Of a DNA stretch of 64,000 nucleotides, positions 41,038 to 50,070 are shown piece by piece; position 1 is the stretch's first letter; each line of letters opens with the position of its first letter. This stretch comes from Arthrobacter sp042667405 (GTDB lineage: Bacteria > Actinomycetota > Actinomycetes > Actinomycetales > Micrococcaceae), in NCBI RefSeq assembly GCF_042667405.1, contig NZ_JBHVAL010000007.1, forward strand, positions 1 to 64,000, given 5' to 3'. Below the pieces are notes generated by a model, which was given only the letters and a program-made list of their open reading frames with translations, was not told the DNA's origin and ran no database searches. Both the position numbers and the translations under genes were made by a program.

Positions 41038-42845
41038 ATGACTCAGCGAACAGTTTCGGATCTGATCGTGGAACGGCTCAAGGCATGGGACGTTGACAGG
41101 GTGTTCGGCTACAGCGGCGATGGCATCAATGGCTTCATGGGTGCCCTCCGCCGCACCGAAGGCGAGGTGGAGTTCGTCCAGGCCCGGCACGAGGAAGCCG
41201 CAGCATTCATGGCCGTGGGCCACGGGAAGTACACCGGCGGCGTTGGCGTGGTCACTTCCACCCAGGGCCCTGGCGCGGTCCACCTGCTCAACGGACTCTA
41301 CGACGCGAAAATGGACGGCGTTCCAGTAGTCGCGATCATCGGGCAACAGAGCCGGACCGTGCTGGGTTCGGCCTACATGCAGGAAATCGACCTGCTCACG
41401 CTCTTCAAGGATGTTGCCGCCCAGTTCGCGCAGCTGGCCAGTTCCCCGGAGCAGGTTCCCATGCTGATCGACCGGGCCTTCCGCACTGCCCTCGAAACCC
41501 GCACGCCTTGCGTAGTCATCGTCCCGCACGATCTGCAGACCGCCGAGGCACCGGAGCTCGAGCCCGATCACGGCATTGTGGTGACAGCCCCCATCTGGCA
41601 CCCGGCCCGCGTGATGCCCCGCGACGAAGAACTGGATGCCGCCGTCGAAATCCTGTCCCAAGGTGAGCGGATTGCACTCTTCGTTGGCCAGGGCGCCAGG
41701 AAGGCCCGGGAGGAAGTGGTTCAGCTGGCCGAAAAACTCAACGCCGGCATCACCACCAGCCTGCTCGGCAAACCCTATGTGAACGAAACCCTCCCCTTCG
41801 CCACCGGAACCATGGGCCACCTCGGCACAACCGCCAGCGCATACCATCTGGAGAACTGCGACACCCTGCTGATCGTCGGCTCCAACGACCCGTGGACCGA
41901 GTTCTACCCCAAGCCGGGACAGGCCAGGGCGGTCCAGATCGACATCGATGGCCGCAAGATCGCCAACCGCTACCCGGTGGAGCTTGGCCTGGTGGGCGAC
42001 GCCGGGGAAACCCTGCGGCAGCTCTCGGTCCGTCTCGACGCCAAACAACAGGAGAAGGAAAGCCAGCGCGCCCAGTGGCGTTCCGACGTCGAAACCCAGG
42101 TCAGCGCGTGGCGGCACCTTTCAGAGGAACGCGCCAACCTTCCTGCCGAGCCGGTAAATCCGGAGTTGGTGGTCCGCGAGCTCAGCGGAAGGCTCCCCGA
42201 CAATGCCCAGTTGAGTATCGACGTCGGCAGTTGCGTTTACTGGTACGCGCGCCAATTGATCCTCCCGCAGGGAGTCCCCGTCACCTCAGCGGAACGCTCG
42301 CCAGCATGGGCTGCGCGATTCCGTACGGGCTGGCGGCCAAGCTCGCGCACCCCGACCGGCCCCTGGTGGCGCTGGCAGGGGACGGAGGCATGCAGATGCT
42401 GGGAGTGGCCGAGCTGATCACTGTGGCGCATCGCTGGAGGAGCTGGGCGGATCCACGGTTCGTGGTGTGCGTGTTCAACAACCGCGATTTGGCCGAGGTC
42501 TCCTGGGAGCAGCGCGAAACCGAGGCCGAACCGCGCTTCCCCGCCAGCCAGGAACTTCCGGACTTCCCCTTCGCCGCGTACGGCGAGCTGCTGGGCCTGG
42601 CCGGAATACGCGTCGAAGATCCAAGCAAGCTCGGCGAGGCGTGGGACTACGCCCTTTCCGCTGACCGGCCAGTGGTCCTGGAAGTCAGGACGGACCCCAA
42701 CATCCCCCTGCTTCCCCCCTTCCCGGCGGGAGAGGAGAAGCTTGAGGGCATGAGGTCCGCCCTGTCCCAGGAGGGTCCCGACGGCGAGCATGCACGCAAG
42801 CTGTTGGACAGCTACGCCGAAGGAGAGTCGCAGCTCCGGGGTTAG
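41038..42845 (+). pseudogene. TPP-dependent enzyme (pyruvate oxidase/acetolactate synthase superfamily) with one frameshift
   Basis: A thiamine-diphosphate enzyme of about 600 residues. The first part (41038 to about 42282) shows FGYSGDGINGFMGALRR, EFVQARHEEAAAFMA with the catalytic Glu, and IGQQSRTVLGSAYMQEIDLL. It shifts frame near 42276-42282, after which HLSGTLASMGCAIPYGL, LAGDGGMQMLG (TPP/Mg GDG motif) and VFNNRDLAEVSWEQ continue to 42845. One base seems missing at or just after the CCCC run (42276-42279). With one extra base the protein is full length and all motifs intact, so this is a recent mutation or a sequence error. The closest function guess is PoxB-like pyruvate:quinone oxidoreductase. 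Confidence 0.82.
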
Positions 42846-42856
42846 AGGTTTACTGG

Positions 42857-44731
42857 CTAAAGGTTCTCCACCAAAGAGACATCGCGGACGGCGCCCTTGT
42901 CAGCGGACAACGCCATGGCAGCGTAGGCACGCAGCGCCGGGGACACCTGGCGGTCGCGGTTCTTCGGCTTGTATCCGCCGTTGACCAAGAGCTTCTCGCG
43001 GCGCTCGGCCAGGATGTCCTCGGAGACCTTCAACTCCAGCGAGCGCTGGGTGATGTCGATGCTGATGATGTCGCCGTTCTCGACGAGGGCGATCTCGCCA
43101 CCGGAGGCAGCCTCCGGTGAGATGTGACCGATCGACAGGCCGGAGGTACCCCCGGAGAAGCGGCCGTCCGTAATCAGGGCGCACTTCTTGCCCAGGCCAC
43201 GGCCCTTGAGGAAGGAGGTCGGGTAGAGCATTTCCTGCATGCCGGGACCACCACGGGGGCCTTCGTACCGGATGACCACCACGTCGCCTTCCTTGACAGT
43301 CTTGTTCAGGATCATCTCCACGGCCTCGTCCTGCGACTCGCACACGATGGCGGGGCCTTCGAACTTCCAGATGGACTCGTCCACGCCTGCGGTCTTCACC
43401 ACGGCACCGTCCACGGCGATGTTGCCGCGCAGCACGGCAAGGCCGCCGTCCTTGGAGAAGGCGTGCTCCACGGAGCGGATGCAACCACCCTCGGCATCAG
43501 TGTCCAATGAGGTCCACTCGTTCGACTGCGAGAAAGCCGTGGAGGAACGGACGCCACCGGGAGCGGCGTGCCACAGGGCCTGCGCTTCCTCGGTGGCCTT
43601 GCCGCCGCGGATGTCCCAGTCATCCAACCAGCCGTCGAGGTCGCTGGAGTGCACCGAGTGGACGTTCTTGTGCAGGAGGCCGCCGCGGTTCAGCTCGCCG
43701 AGCAGTGCGGGGATGCCGCCGGCGCGGTGCACGTCCTCCATGTAGTACGTCTTGTTTCCGGCGACGTTCGGAGCGACCTTGGCCAGGCAGGGAACCTGGC
43801 GGGACTTGGCGTCCATCTCGGCCAGGCCGTAGTCCACGCCTGCCTCCTGCGCAGCTGCCAGCAGGTGCAGGATGGTGTTGGTGGAGCCACCCATCGAGAT
43901 GTCCAGCGCCATGGCGTTGTCGAAGGCCTCGGCAGTGGCGATGTTGCGCGGCAGTACGGAGTCGTCGTCGCCGTCGTAATAGCGCTTGACGAGGTCAACG
44001 ATAGTGGCGCCGGCCTTCTCGTAGAGCGCTTTGCGGGCGGTGTGGGTGGCCAGCACCGAGCCGTTGCCCGGTAGTGCCAGGCCGATGGCCTCGGCGAGGC
44101 AGTTCATGGAGTTGGCGGTGAACATGCCGGAGCAGGAACCACACGTGGGGCAGGCGTTCTCTTCGATGAGGTTGATGTCCTCATCCGAAATGGATTCGTC
44201 TACGGCGTCGGCAATCGCGTTCACCAGGTCCAGGGAGCGCACGGAGCCGTCAGTCAGGGTTACGCGGCCGGCTTCCATGGGCCCGCCGGAGACGAACACC
44301 ACGGGGATGTTCAGGCGCAACGCGGCCATGAGCATGCCGGGGGTGATCTTGTCGCAGTTGGAGATACAGACCAGTGCGTCGGCGCAGTGTGCGTTGACCA
44401 TGTACTCAACGGAGTCCGCGATCAAATCGCGGGAGGGCAGCGAGTAGAGCATGCCCGAGTGGCCCATGGCGATGCCGTCGTCCACGGCAATGGTGTTGAA
44501 TTCACGCGGCACGGCGCCGGCGGCAAGGATCGCGTCGGAGACGATCCTGCCCACGGGTGCCAGGTGCGTGTGGCCGGGGACGAATTCGGTGAAGGAGTTG
44601 GCCACGGCGATGATCGGCTTGCCGATGTCGGAGTTGGCGACGCCGGAAGCGCGCAGCAATGCGCGGGCACCGGCCATATTGCGGCCGTGGGTAACTGTTT
44701 TGGAGCGAAGTGCAGGCATGAGTACCATCAT
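42857..44731 (-). CDS. ilvD: Dihydroxy-acid dehydratase
   Basis: Fe-S enzyme of valine, isoleucine and leucine synthesis, dehydrating dihydroxy acids to 2-keto acids. 624 residues, a normal length for the long IlvD form. Cluster cysteines are in CISNCDKITPGML and CPTCGSCSGMFTANSMN; GGSTNTILHLLA and GPRGGPGMQEML are further family blocks. ATG 44731 has GGGGAAG upstream; ATG 44719 (MPALRSK) is an alternative. It is divergent from an MmyB-like regulator. Confidence 0.96.
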   Translation of the reverse strand: MMVLMPALRSKTVTHGRNMAGARALLRASGVANSDIGKPIIAVANSFTEFVPGHTHLAPVGRIVSDAILAAGAVPREFNTIAVDDGIAMGHSGMLYSLPSRDLIADSVEYMVNAHCADALVCISNCDKITPGMLMAALRLNIPVVFVSGGPMEAGRVTLTDGSVRSLDLVNAIADAVDESISDEDINLIEENACPTCGSCSGMFTANSMNCLAEAIGLALPGNGSVLATHTARKALYEKAGATIVDLVKRYYDGDDDSVLPRNIATAEAFDNAMALDISMGGSTNTILHLLAAAQEAGVDYGLAEMDAKSRQVPCLAKVAPNVAGNKTYYMEDVHRAGGIPALLGELNRGGLLHKNVHSVHSSDLDGWLDDWDIRGGKATEEAQALWHAAPGGVRSSTAFSQSNEWTSLDTDAEGGCIRSVEHAFSKDGGLAVLRGNIAVDGAVVKTAGVDESIWKFEGPAIVCESQDEAVEMILNKTVKEGDVVVIRYEGPRGGPGMQEMLYPTSFLKGRGLGKKCALITDGRFSGGTSGLSIGHISPEAASGGEIALVENGDIISIDITQRSLELKVSEDILAERREKLLVNGGYKPKNRDRQVSPALRAYAAMALSADKGAVRDVSLVENL

Positions 44732-44765
44732 GCTGGTCTTCCCCGGTCCCGGGAAGACGGTGTTG

Positions 44766-44775
44766 CTACTAGTAG
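44766..44775. promoter_or_regulatory. 10-bp palindrome in the ilvD-regulator spacer
   Basis: CTACTAGTAG is perfectly palindromic and lies in the 74-base spacer between the divergent ilvD and XRE-type genes. It could be the operator for the latter. The evidence is position and symmetry only. Confidence 0.35.
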
Positions 44776-44805
44776 TGAAAGTACCAGAGTAATAGTGTTG
44801 TCAGC

Positions 44806-45657
44806 GTGAAAGACGAGAGGCGCAAGGAACTCGGGCTGTACCTGAGGACCCGCCGGAACCAGGCCCTGCGATCGGACTACGGACTCCCGCCCGTAGGACG
44901 CTCCCGCGAGCGCGGGCTCCGACGGGAAGAGGTCGCCTTTCTCTCCGGCGTCAGCGTCACCTGGTACACCTGGCTGGAGCAAGGCCGCGACATCAGCCCG
45001 TCCAGGCAGGTGCTGGAGTCCGTGGCACGCGCCCTGCACCTTTCGGACACAGGGCTGGGCTACGTGCTCTCGTTGGGCGGATACTCCTCTGCCCTTCCCA
45101 AAGGGCCCGTCGCCGCCGACGCCCCCGCCCACGTCCAGCGGCTGCTGGACGCTCTTGATCCCAACCCTTCGTACGCTCTTTCCCCGGACTGGGGGGTTGC
45201 AGGGTGGAACCGCGCCTATGAGGCGCTGTATCCAAACATTGGAACGTTCGACGCCGCCGACAGGAACCTTTTGTGGTTGGTGTTCACCGACCCCTATGTC
45301 CGGGACCTGCTGCCGGACTGGGATGTCACCAGCAAAAGGTTCCTCGCCGAATTCCGGGCCGAAACAGGTCAACGGCTGGGCGATCCGGATGTTGCCTACC
45401 AAGTGGAACGGCTCAAGGAAGCCAGTCCGGAGTTCCAGGAGAGTTGGGACCGATACGACATCCTTGGCTTTGAGTCCCGCGAGCGGCTGTTCCATCATCC
45501 CGCTGTGGGAGTGCTGCAGCTTGAGCACCACCAGGTGTCGCCGTCGGACCGGCCGGACCTTCATATCGTGGTCTATACGCCGGCGCCCGGGAGTGACGCC
45601 GGCGGCCAGATGCAGCGACTGATGGAGACTCAGGGGAGCGGCGCAGCGGACATCTAG
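44806..45657 (+). CDS. XRE-type regulator with MmyB-like ligand-binding domain
   Basis: A 283-residue protein. The N-terminal helix-turn-helix has GLRREEVAFLSGVSVTWYTW followed by LEQGRDISPSRQVLESVARA, the standard for this actinobacterial family. The C-terminal PAS-like MmyB domain (SPDWGVAGWNRAYEALYPNI; GVLQLEHHQVSPSDRPDLHI) is thought to bind fatty-acid-like ligands. The start is a GTG. The stop overlaps that of the convergent EAL gene by 4 bases. Confidence 0.87.
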   Translation: MKDERRKELGLYLRTRRNQALRSDYGLPPVGRSRERGLRREEVAFLSGVSVTWYTWLEQGRDISPSRQVLESVARALHLSDTGLGYVLSLGGYSSALPKGPVAADAPAHVQRLLDALDPNPSYALSPDWGVAGWNRAYEALYPNIGTFDAADRNLLWLVFTDPYVRDLLPDWDVTSKRFLAEFRAETGQRLGDPDVAYQVERLKEASPEFQESWDRYDILGFESRERLFHHPAVGVLQLEHHQVSPSDRPDLHIVVYTPAPGSDAGGQMQRLMETQGSGAADI

Positions 45658-46757
45658 CCGGCAGGCTGCGCTTCCGTTTGCGCGCGGATGCTCCACGCCG
45701 ACCAGTCCAGCGGGTGAACCGACGGCCGCCCCAAAAGGTATCCCTGGGCTGCGGTGATTTTGAGCGCGCTGACTTCCTCAAGCTCTTCGGCAGTTTCGAT
45801 GCCTACGGCAATGACTTCCGCGCCGATCTCCCGGGCAAGTTCCACGATGGCCCGGGCCCGGATCCTCTGCCCCTCGTTGCCTTCAATACCTTCAATGAGG
45901 TGGCGGTCCAGCTTGATGATGTCCGGGCGCAACCGGTCGACGCGTTCCAAGGAGACCAACGCCGCGCCGGAGGCACTGATGGCCAGTCGCAGACCCAGCG
46001 CACGCAACGGGCCCAGTCCGTCGTTGCCGGTTTGACCTTCGACATCTGCCAGGCTGCCGGTGAGCTCAACGATGATCCGGTCCGGCGCAAGGGACGTCGC
46101 GGCAAGCAAGTTCCGGACCCTCGGGTCACTGGAAGTTGCGGGGGTGAGGTTCAGTGCAACAGACATAGTGTCGGGAACGTCATGCGCGGCCGTGAGCGCG
46201 CAGTGCAGGGCGGCAATCTCCAGCTCGGTCCCCAACCCTGCTGCAGCTGCTTCACTGAACCACACATCGGCACCGGCGCCATCTTCACCGACGAACCTGG
46301 TGAGTGCTTCAACTCCCACCACATCACCTGTTGGCAGCGCATGGACAGGCTGGAAGGCCGTCAGCAGGAGTTTGTCGGCCAGGATCGCCTGGATGCCTTC
46401 CCGCACTTCGTGGCTCACGGGAACCGATACGGTCCGGGCCGCATCAGCGGATTCGAGGTGGAGGCTGGAGGGCTGCAGTTGAACCGGCACGGCTCCCGGC
46501 GACGGACTCCCTTTGCGGGTTTCGAGCAAGTGCTCCAGCAGGGCGCCCGCAGGATCATCGGGATGCGTCTCGAGCAACGCGCGGAGCCTGGTCCTGGCGT
46601 CCTCGCTGCGGGGTTCGCCATCGGCGAGGATGGAATCAATGATGTCCTTCACCTGCTCACGCATGGTCGCCTCAGCAGATACTGGCACTTCTGCGCCGTT
46701 AGGGCGTGCGGAGTCCGCCCCGCCATCAGGTGAAAGAGAGCCCTCTTCTTGAGCCAT
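45654..46757 (-). CDS. Degenerate EAL-domain protein (probably inactive in c-di-GMP hydrolysis)
   Basis: A 367-residue cytosolic protein: about 120 N-terminal residues without a known domain, then an EAL fold (about 125-357). FQPVHALPTGDVVGVEALTR keeps the EAL triad (E150), N203 and KLD (282-284) and Q338 are present. The DDFG metal loop is replaced by SASG (261-264), the Glu of the AEGVE motif is Val (318), and ELTE reads ELTG. So phosphodiesterase activity is not expected; it may bind c-di-GMP or a partner. ATG 46757 has AAGGA upstream; the frame runs to 46967 without support. Confidence 0.85.
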   Translation of the reverse strand: MAQEEGSLSPDGGADSARPNGAEVPVSAEATMREQVKDIIDSILADGEPRSEDARTRLRALLETHPDDPAGALLEHLLETRKGSPSPGAVPVQLQPSSLHLESADAARTVSVPVSHEVREGIQAILADKLLLTAFQPVHALPTGDVVGVEALTRFVGEDGAGADVWFSEAAAAGLGTELEIAALHCALTAAHDVPDTMSVALNLTPATSSDPRVRNLLAATSLAPDRIIVELTGSLADVEGQTGNDGLGPLRALGLRLAISASGAALVSLERVDRLRPDIIKLDRHLIEGIEGNEGQRIRARAIVELAREIGAEVIAVGIETAEELEEVSALKITAAQGYLLGRPSVHPLDWSAWSIRAQTEAQPAG

Positions 46758-46930
46758 CAGCCATTCCTTTATGTGTATCCCCCGCTGGCTAAGCCAGACA
46801 ACTACCCGACCGACCCATCTGTGGGCCCTGTCACGAATGATACAGAAGAACCCATCGCCGTTGTGGTGGTGTGCCTGTACACGCGGGCAAAAACGTGTCG
46901 CGGGGGCGCCAGCCCTGAGATGCTTAGGGG

Positions 46931-47749
46931 GTGACGTCCATCTCAACGGAAGCGCCCCGCACCGCACTCAGCTGGAAACTGTTGCCGGCGGCGCTGCTCT
47001 CATTATCCGGCGTGCCGCTTTTTGCTGTGGGCAACGAGCTGCTCGGATACGGCCTGCTGCTCGCGAGCGTTGCCACAGCCGCTTTCATCGACCACCTGTT
47101 GATGCGTCACCTCGCGTTGGTAGCTGCCGGCATGTTCATCTTCAGCCAGGTTCCCCTTAATGCGGACCTCAGCACGGAACATATGGCACTCATGGGAGGC
47201 GCCCTCGCACTGGCAGTCCTGGTGCCGTGGTTGCTGTCGCGCTTCTTGTTCCGCGAAGACATCATCAAGTTCCCCGTCAACACCGGTCGAAAGTGGCCTC
47301 TTGCCGCGAAACTGTACTTGATCGGGGTTGTGGCGCTGGGCTACTTCATCCTGCCCGTCTACCTGATCAGCACCGGCGTCTACCAAAACTGGCCCGACGC
47401 TTCCGATCCCGACATCTTCTGGCGGCTCTTCCTGGGTGTCAATGCCGTGGGGATCTGGGACGAGCTGTTCTTTATCTGCACCACGTTCACCCTGCTCCGC
47501 CAGCACTTCCCGGACTGGATGGCAAACCTCCTGCAAGCTGTGGTTTTCTCCTCATTCCTATGGGAGATCGGCTATCAATCCTGGGGTCCCTTGCTGACGT
47601 TCCCTTTTGCGTTGCTGCAGGGCTACACGTTCAAGCTGACCAAGTCGTTCACCTACGTGGTTTCAGTGCACCTGCTTTTTGACCTCGTGCTGTTCCTGGC
47701 ACTGGTTCACGCGCACAACCGCGATTGGCTGCCGATCTTCCTGTACTAG
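46931..47749 (+). CDS. CPBP-family intramembrane protein (possible protease)
   Basis: A 272-residue membrane protein with about eight helices. The CPBP motif 1 region reads WDELFFICTTFTLLRQHF, with Asp-Glu in place of Glu-Glu and the matching Arg. FSSFLWEIGYQSWGP and VVSVHLLFDLVLF carry the further conserved residues including His. Start is a GTG after AGGGG. The stop overlaps the MarR stop. It may be an intramembrane endopeptidase, but the altered first Glu leaves activity in doubt. Confidence 0.72.
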   Translation: MTSISTEAPRTALSWKLLPAALLSLSGVPLFAVGNELLGYGLLLASVATAAFIDHLLMRHLALVAAGMFIFSQVPLNADLSTEHMALMGGALALAVLVPWLLSRFLFREDIIKFPVNTGRKWPLAAKLYLIGVVALGYFILPVYLISTGVYQNWPDASDPDIFWRLFLGVNAVGIWDELFFICTTFTLLRQHFPDWMANLLQAVVFSSFLWEIGYQSWGPLLTFPFALLQGYTFKLTKSFTYVVSVHLLFDLVLFLALVHAHNRDWLPIFLY

Positions 47750-48336
47750 GTCCCCCAGCTTCCCGCCCAGGCCTCGTCCGCCACCTCAATTTCCCGCGCC
47801 ATGTCATCAAGGAACCGCATCACTGTCACACGCTCGTCCGGAGTCAGGCGTGCAGCGGCAAGGAAGCGCCGGGCCTGCTGCTTACCCACCGTGCGCATCG
47901 CGGCGTCGTGCATTTCGGGCGTAATGGCAATTGCCAGTGCGCGGCGGTCCGAGGGGTGCGATTGGCGGGTGACATGGCCGGCGCGTTCCAGGCGGTCCAG
48001 CAGCTTGGTGGTGGACGCCGTCGAAATGTTCAGGTGGGAAGCGATCGCACCGGGCGTGGCGATGACCCCATGGTTGGCGCAAACAATCAGGTAATGCAGG
48101 GCCCGCATGTCCGACTGGTTGAGTTTCATGTACCGCAGGGAAGCCTCCGCGAGGCGCTGTTCGGCGTCGCGAAGTTTTCCAAGCGCGGCCATAAGCTCGC
48201 TGATCTGCTGGACGTCGGTGTCCGCGAGCCCGGAGCGGTCCATCAGCTCCTGATGGGGATCGTTGGCGTCCAGGTGATAGATGTCCGCTGATACCGGGAA
48301 GCCGGTTTCCTCGGGTTTTTCTTCAGGACTGGACAT
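47746..48336 (-). CDS. MarR-family repressor of the carotenoid operon (CrtR-like)
   Basis: A 196-residue MarR protein. The winged helix NQSDMRALHYLIVCANHGVI, TPGAIASHLNISTASTTKLL and RQSHPSDRRALAIAITPE is typical. It is divergent from idi-crtE across 85 bases. In Corynebacterium glutamicum the MarR protein CrtR represses crtE and senses geranylgeranyl-PP, and this gene has the same position and type. The spacer contains CTAC-ATG-GTAG (48361-48371) and a direct repeat TCTAGC (48379 and 48388) as possible operators. Confidence 0.87.
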   Translation of the reverse strand: MSSPEEKPEETGFPVSADIYHLDANDPHQELMDRSGLADTDVQQISELMAALGKLRDAEQRLAEASLRYMKLNQSDMRALHYLIVCANHGVIATPGAIASHLNISTASTTKLLDRLERAGHVTRQSHPSDRRALAIAITPEMHDAAMRTVGKQQARRFLAAARLTPDERVTVMRFLDDMAREIEVADEAWAGSWGT

Positions 48337-48421
48337 GCTGAGTATGTTACACCTAACTTCCTACATGGTAGCCTTTCTTCTAGCTTGTCTAGCAATATTC
48401 ACCCCGGGAGGAAGACGCAGT

Positions 48422-48976
48422 ATGAACGCGACAGAAATGGTTGTCCTCCTTGACGATGCTGGCCGGGCAATCGGCGCAGCACCCAAGGCGGGGGTACACA
48501 CACGGGATACGCCACTCCACCTCGCTTTCTCCTGCTACCTCCTCAATGACGACGGCGAAATCCTCCTGACCCGCCGTTCGCCGGAGAAAAAGACCTGGCC
48601 CGGAATCTGGACCAACAGCTTCTGCGGGCACCCCGGTCCGGGAGAAGATCCCTTGGACGCAGTGGCCCGACGTGCGCGCTTCGAACTGGGCGTGGACGCC
48701 AACCGGATCGAGCTGGCGCTCCCCCACTTCCGCTACAGGGCCATTGACCCCTCGGGCATCGTGGAGAACGAGATCTGCCCCGTCTACGTCGCCAGGATCG
48801 GCGGCGATGTGGACCCCAACCCTGCCGAGGTGGCGGACTGGGCCTGGATGTCCCCAGCGATGCTGGCCAAGTCCCTGGAGCGCAGCCCCTCGGTCTTCAG
48901 CCCGTGGTTGGGCCTTCAATTCCCGCAACTCCTTGAGTCGCGGGTGCTCCAGCCAGGAACCGGAGCCAAGGCATGA
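48422..48976 (+). CDS. idi: Isopentenyl-diphosphate delta-isomerase, type 1
   Basis: A 184-residue Nudix-fold isomerase that interconverts IPP and DMAPP. Metal and catalytic blocks: GVHTRDTPLHLAFSCYL (His26, His33), TWPGIWTNSFCGHPGPGE (Cys68) and GIVENEICPVYVARI (Glu). GGGAGGAAG lies 9 bases upstream of the ATG. It is the first gene of the carotenoid operon and feeds crtE, which it overlaps by 4 bases. Confidence 0.95.
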   Translation: MNATEMVVLLDDAGRAIGAAPKAGVHTRDTPLHLAFSCYLLNDDGEILLTRRSPEKKTWPGIWTNSFCGHPGPGEDPLDAVARRARFELGVDANRIELALPHFRYRAIDPSGIVENEICPVYVARIGGDVDPNPAEVADWAWMSPAMLAKSLERSPSVFSPWLGLQFPQLLESRVLQPGTGAKA

Positions 48977-50070
48977 CCGTCATCCCAGGCGCCCTACGCA
49001 GCCGCACCGACCTCTGCACTGCGATCGAGAACGAGCTGAGCGGGCTTATTGGCAAACGCGCCAGCGCGGCCACGGCCTATGGGCCCCACTTCAGCAGGCT
49101 CTGGGAGCTCGCGGGCCGCAACGTCCTGGGCGGAAAGTTTGTCCGCCCACTGCTGCTGATGGAATGCTACGAGGCGCTCCGGCAACCCGCAACGAAGCAC
49201 CGGGAAACCGCCATCAGCATTGCAGCCGCGATCGAAATGCTCCACTACTCCTTCCTGCTGCACGACGACGTGATCGACGGCGACCTCGTCCGGCGCGGCC
49301 ATCCCAACCTCATTGGTTCCCTCCTCGCCGAGGCCCAGGCGCTTCCCCGGAACACCACTGAAGGTGCCCGCGAAGGCAACGACCTCCACTGGGCCCAAAC
49401 AGGCGGAATCCTCATGGGCGACATGCTCCTCGCGGCCACCCATCAGGCGTTCGCCCGGGCCGAACTCCCCCACGCACTGAGACTGCGGCTCCTGGATCTC
49501 CTGGAACACACCATCAACGAAACGGTGGCCGGTGAGCAGTTGGATGTCGGCTTGGGTGACGGCATCATCGATCCCCGCCTTGAAACCATCCTGGTGATGT
49601 GCGGCTACAAAACGGCCACCTACACCTTTGAGCTTCCCTTGCGGGCTGCCGCAGCGCTGGCAGGTGCTGATTTCGCCGTCGAAAATGCGCTCGCCACCGC
49701 CGGCCGCCATCTGGGCCTGGCTTTCCAGCTCCAAGACGACCTCTTGTCCACGTTCGGTGATCCCCGCCGGCACGGCAAGGACCCCTTTTCTGATCTACGC
49801 GAGGGCAAGGAAACAGCGATCATCGCCCACGCCCGCACTACCGCGTCGTGGCCGGACATTGAGCCATTCTTCGGCAGGCCCGAACTCGATGGCGCTGAAT
49901 GCGAGTATGTGCGCCGCCACTTGGCCGATTGCGGGGCCGAAACGTTCGTCAACGGGCTCATTCAGGAACAGATGCGGGCCTTCAACGAGCTGCTCACCAG
50001 CACCATTCCACCGGGTGTGTGCCGTGTTTTGCTGGATCTCGCCGGGCAACTGGAAGGACGGCAGTCATGA
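48973..50070 (+). CDS. crtE: Geranylgeranyl diphosphate synthase
   Basis: A 365-residue trans-prenyltransferase that condenses IPP onto allylic diphosphates to make GGPP. First Asp-rich motif HDDVIDGDLVRRG, GGKFVRPLLLM before it, and second motif FQLQDDLLSTFGDP are complete. The atypical insertion between DGDLVRRGHPN and TGGILMGDMLLA is normal for this subgroup. ATGA overlaps link it to idi and crtB. Confidence 0.95.
   Translation: MTVIPGALRSRTDLCTAIENELSGLIGKRASAATAYGPHFSRLWELAGRNVLGGKFVRPLLLMECYEALRQPATKHRETAISIAAAIEMLHYSFLLHDDVIDGDLVRRGHPNLIGSLLAEAQALPRNTTEGAREGNDLHWAQTGGILMGDMLLAATHQAFARAELPHALRLRLLDLLEHTINETVAGEQLDVGLGDGIIDPRLETILVMCGYKTATYTFELPLRAAAALAGADFAVENALATAGRHLGLAFQLQDDLLSTFGDPRRHGKDPFSDLREGKETAIIAHARTTASWPDIEPFFGRPELDGAECEYVRRHLADCGAETFVNGLIQEQMRAFNELLTSTIPPGVCRVLLDLAGQLEGRQS

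Noticed and set aside
48361..48396. CTAGCAAT-like words in both MarR upstream regions (48391 and 54733) as a shared operator
   Set aside because: Only 8 bases are shared and the second site is in a different position relative to its gene; too short to call.
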